NCBI RefSeq assembly: GCF_009870125.1
Contig: NC_046681.1
Coordinates: 20,845,001-20,909,000, forward strand
Direction of reading: 5' to 3'
From: Drosophila pseudoobscura
Lineage: Eukaryota; Arthropoda; Insecta; Diptera; Drosophilidae
Length of the DNA: 64,000 bases
The position numbers and the translations under genes are program-made. Every line of letters begins with the position of its first letter. Positions within the stretch are counted from its first letter, which is position 1. The notes beneath the pieces were generated by a model. The model was not told where the DNA came from. It saw only the letters and a program-made list of their open reading frames with translations, and did not search any database. Below, piece by piece: positions 60,948 through 64,000 of this stretch.

Positions 60948-61274
60948 TTACTTGGTGGCAGACTTCAGGTAGGCAATCAGATCACCGCGCTCATTGGGCT
61001 TCTTCAGACCGGCGAAGATCATCTTGGTGCCGGGGATGTACTTCTTGGGGTTCTCCAGGTACTCGAAGAGGGTATCCTCATTCCAGGTGATTCCCTTGGC
61101 CTTGTTGGCGTCCGTGTATGCGAAACCGGCAGCCTGGCCAGTCTTGCGACCGATCAGACCATGCAGATTGGGACCGACCTTGTGCTTGCCACCAGCCTCC
61201 ACGGTGTGGCACTGTGCGCAACGCTGCACGAACAGCTTCTTGCCCTTCTCAACATCACCAGCTGGAACGCCCAT
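60948..61274 (-). CDS. Cyt-c-p: Cytochrome c (proximal, somatic type)
   Basis: Mitochondrial intermembrane electron carrier between complexes III and IV. A single uninterrupted coding exon gives 108 residues. Heme attachment CAQCH is at 19-23, and the axial methionine is in PGTKMIFAG near residue 85. A 5' UTR acceptor CCTTTTAG ending at 61318 shows that a non-coding exon lies upstream. A minus-strand AATAAA at 60746-60751 gives a 3' UTR of about 200 bases. Somatic Cyt-c-p rather than testis Cyt-c-d is chosen from the protein sequence and gene order; the cytochrome c call itself is certain. Confidence 0.97.
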
Positions 61275-61317
61275 TATGGATTATGTGTGTGTGTTTTATG
61301 TGTTAACACGGACTCGA

Positions 61318-63130
61318 CTAAAAGGTTGAAGAAAAAGAAAATGAATGATTAGTGGGTGCCATGAAAAAAGTTTTTGTCCCATTGCCCCGTTATGTAAACA
61401 GGTGATAAGCAATGAGCGGAAACTAGAACCTGTTCAAAATGCATTACGCGGGTGTATAAGCTCTGTGATAAGGTAAATACTAATTGGAATACAATGCCAT
61501 TATCTAACTGGTATTTTAGCTTATCTACGCACCATTCCGCATCTCAAAAGTCCACGCGTGCTCCATTCAACGTCATCAGCACTCACACACAGATATACAC
61601 ACCCACAGACATCTCGAAAAAGCTTCAGACAGACGATTCTACTCTGGTCACATGTTGTTGCCCTCTCTCACACACGCTTTCGAAGTTCGCCCTCGTCTGA
61701 CTTTTGACGGTGTGAGAATTACTCATTGCGTCAGAATAATTTTTTTGCTCAGCAACAGGCTAACTTCAGTAGGAAGCATCGTCCAATGGAAAACTTTAAT
61801 TGTTTATATAACCATCGCACAAAAAAGCGATGCATCAGCAGGGTCTATGTTATGGTCAAATTCCCAATGCAGCTAATTGCGGTGCATGCAACTATTTGAA
61901 CTTGAGAGCGACACAACAATTCGCCCCCAGAGAGGGAGAGCATGAGTACAAAGTGCCGTTGCAGAGAGGCAAAGCGCTTTCATATAGGGTGAGGTACTCG
62001 CGCTATTTCTCTATTTGGGTGACTCGAAAACTGAAGCCAGAGGGGGAGACTAGCTTTGGTGAGTTAAGCTTTCGTTCCCTTACAGATCGACCGCTCTGGA
62101 AATCCGTAGAACGCAGTCTGAAAATTTTGCACCCTGTATTCATACACTTTGGGTTCATTAATGAGTAAGTCACCTACACAAACGCACGCAAGCACACGGA
62201 GTGGGGGAGATAAATTACATGAAAGGCAACAGCAATGTCAACGTCTGGTTTGGTGGTGGCCTTGAAGAGAGAACTTTTCATTTAGCACTGCGTGAGTGTG
62301 AAAAACCACTTTTCCCCCTATAGAAAGTGCAATTGGAAGGGGGCCAAAGGCAGCCGAGAGAATGAGAGAAAGAGAGATGAGTAAAAACTAGGACAGCATA
62401 GCAATTTCCTCTCCACACAGAATGTTACATAAGGCAACTCCTGTAAAGGTGAAATCTTTTGCAACAAAAATTGATGGAGCATGCATCGCGGAGAGTGTAG
62501 AACTCGTTTAGCCACCACGTGGCGGGCTTAGTGGAGCTGGGAATCATGCATAAAAATTCCAAGAACTGATATTCTTTTTTGTCAAAGCGAAAGAGAGAGG
62601 ACAAGCTGATGATCGGGCAACGTTCTCTCTCTCTCGCTCTACTGTTCATGTAATCGTCTCGCGCGCGAAGCTCTCTTTTTCAATGGCAAAATGTGACTTC
62701 CAGGCTATTTTTAAAATTAATAAGTTATTGCTAACTTTTGCACTTGGAAAATTCTAACACAATTTTTCGTAACAAGCTCTCACACTTGTATAGAAATCCC
62801 ACTCTCATATACACTCACAAGGACTAGTTTATGTAACCACCGAATCAACCCCCAAAAAAATGAAATTATTCGCTTGCGAATCGAATCTATTCAATTCGTT
62901 TGTACAGCTGTAAATTATGCAAGAGCCATGCGGAAGTTACAAATTTTCCGTTATTATCTGTCTTGAGACCTTGTCATTGTATAGCGCTGGCTAATATTTA
63001 CGTCACTTTAATTTTTTATTAAAAACACCCACTACTTACATTGAACACAAACCGTTGCTGCGGACAGTTATTTTGCGAATGAATAGTCCGTGAATATTCG
63101 CGTTTCGATTCAATTCGATTGAATAAACTT
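61318..63130. other. Cyt-c-p: Cyt-c-p upstream region
   Basis: This must contain the non-coding exon 1 and promoter of Cyt-c-p. GAGA/CTCT tracts occur at 61930-61970, 62360-62380 and 62585-62640 and resemble GAGA-factor sites. A MEF2-like CTATTTTTAA is at 62704-62713. I could not fix the start site. No other gene is recognised. Confidence 0.4.
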
Positions 63131-63545
63131 AACCCACTCAACCCCCCTCTATTTAAAAATGTTAAAAACCTGAGTTAAGCCGCGGAAAAAACTGTTTGTG
63201 AATTATTCTCGTAGATTAATCCTTCCTTTTTCTCTACAATCAACATTTCCACTATGTATTTCACTTGAACTGCACTAAAATTGTTCAAGTTTCATAATTT
63301 TCGAGGAGTGGATTTTTCCACTGGTCTACAATGGGTTAATCGTTCTCTGCCCATGATCGAAAACCATATTCCTCGATTTTCATGTTCGGTTTACTATTAC
63401 TAGCTAGATAGCACATTTTGCTCTGACTACATAAATTTATCCCATTGATGAATATATTTTCTACAAAATAAGCAACTTTTAAGTACTTTTTTTTATTGTA
63501 TTCTGTTTAAAACAAGGTTTGAACAAAACAAGCCAACAAAAAACA
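63131..63545. mobile_element. Second copy of the BuGZ/LSm7 dispersed element
   Basis: It begins CCCACTCAACCCCCC followed by ATTTAAA, as at 41115. It then shares with 41113-41500 the words ACAATGGGTTAATCGTT, ATAAATTTATCC/ATCAATTTATCC, TTTTCTACAA and AACAAGGTTT/ATAAGGTTTA, in the same order and orientation. The minus strand also aligns with the promoter repeats near glu and VhaSFD (for example GTAGAAAAT, then ATTCATCAATG and AATTTATGT). No right-hand inverted end is seen before the window edge. From 63546 to 64000 I see nothing but AT-rich sequence. Confidence 0.6.
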
Positions 63546-64000
63546 GTGGAAACGTAAGTGAGTATGTGCGCTTCTATACCATATTTCGTAAATATAATTA
63601 TTAAAAACATTCATAATGCATATGTTTAGTGGCTTGTATATATATCTCGATCCCGATACATATTCTTGGTCATATTCAAAATATCGTTGTGAAAGCTTTA
63701 AAACAGAGACTGACTAGTTTCTGCATATCTTGGAGCCTCATATGACAAACATTCTATTAGTTCTATAATATCCATTTCTAGGGTATGCAGATCCGCGCCA
63801 TGTTGAGGGATATACTGTCCATCCATATACGATACCATCTTCACTCGATACTTTTGCGCTAAGATGCTCACTGCTACAAAAATATCACACAGCCCTGTTA
63901 GCCGCGCATTTGAAATAAAATAGCTTCTGCTTATCTTTTTTTTACATTTTCTTGCAGTTTAATAAAACGTTTAACAATCATTTTTTTGTATATAGTATAA

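Overview
The window is insect nuclear DNA from a Drosophila-type fly. Short introns (about 55-75 bp) with GTAAGT donors, fly core-promoter motifs and the gene set all fit the neighbourhood of the D. melanogaster 36A-B myosin region. An obscura-group species is possible but only a weak guess. I recognised genes by protein family. D. melanogaster names are assigned from the protein plus the neighbouring genes.

Left third (1-15440, minus strand): the 5' two thirds of the muscle Myosin heavy chain gene (Mhc). It covers the promoter, exon 1, the long first intron and coding exons 2-12, about 850 residues: the whole motor head and the lever-arm start. Four mutually exclusive exon sets are intact: exon 3 (2 copies), exon 7 (4), exon 9 (3) and exon 11 (5). 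The rod-coding exons lie off the left edge.

15441-23631 is an approximately 8 kb AT-rich spacer with no gene I can support and one DINE-1-like transposon relic. Next come ppk17 (DEG/ENaC channel, plus) and yellow-b (MRJP/Yellow family, minus), which converge. 27.9-35.3 kb is non-coding; part of it may be a long BuGZ 3' UTR. BuGZ (two zinc fingers, spindle assembly, minus) follows, with a glutamine/alanine-rich exon.

41-61 kb is a dense housekeeping block: LSm7 (+), ChLD3 chitin deacetylase (-), glu/SMC4 condensin (+), Nubp1 Fe-S assembly (-), Prosbeta4 (+), CMC1 (+), Tsen2 (-), VhaSFD/V-ATPase H (+) and Cyt-c-p (-). Genes alternate strands, so neighbours share divergent promoters and converging 3' ends. 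CMC1 and Cyt-c-p serve respiration, Nubp1 Fe-S assembly, Prosbeta4 protein turnover, VhaSFD acidification, and LSm7 and Tsen2 RNA processing.

The most unusual pattern is a dispersed repeat. Related copies, most ending in tandem GGTATATTT boxes (Ohler motif 6-like), occupy all four divergent intergenic spaces (BuGZ/LSm7, ChLD3/glu, Nubp1/Prosbeta4, Tsen2/VhaSFD). The boxes point at the plus-strand gene each time. A fifth copy lies at 63.1-63.5 kb. A second notable item is a candidate in-frame cassette exon in VhaSFD, at the same protein position where the mammalian subunit H carries its alternative insert.
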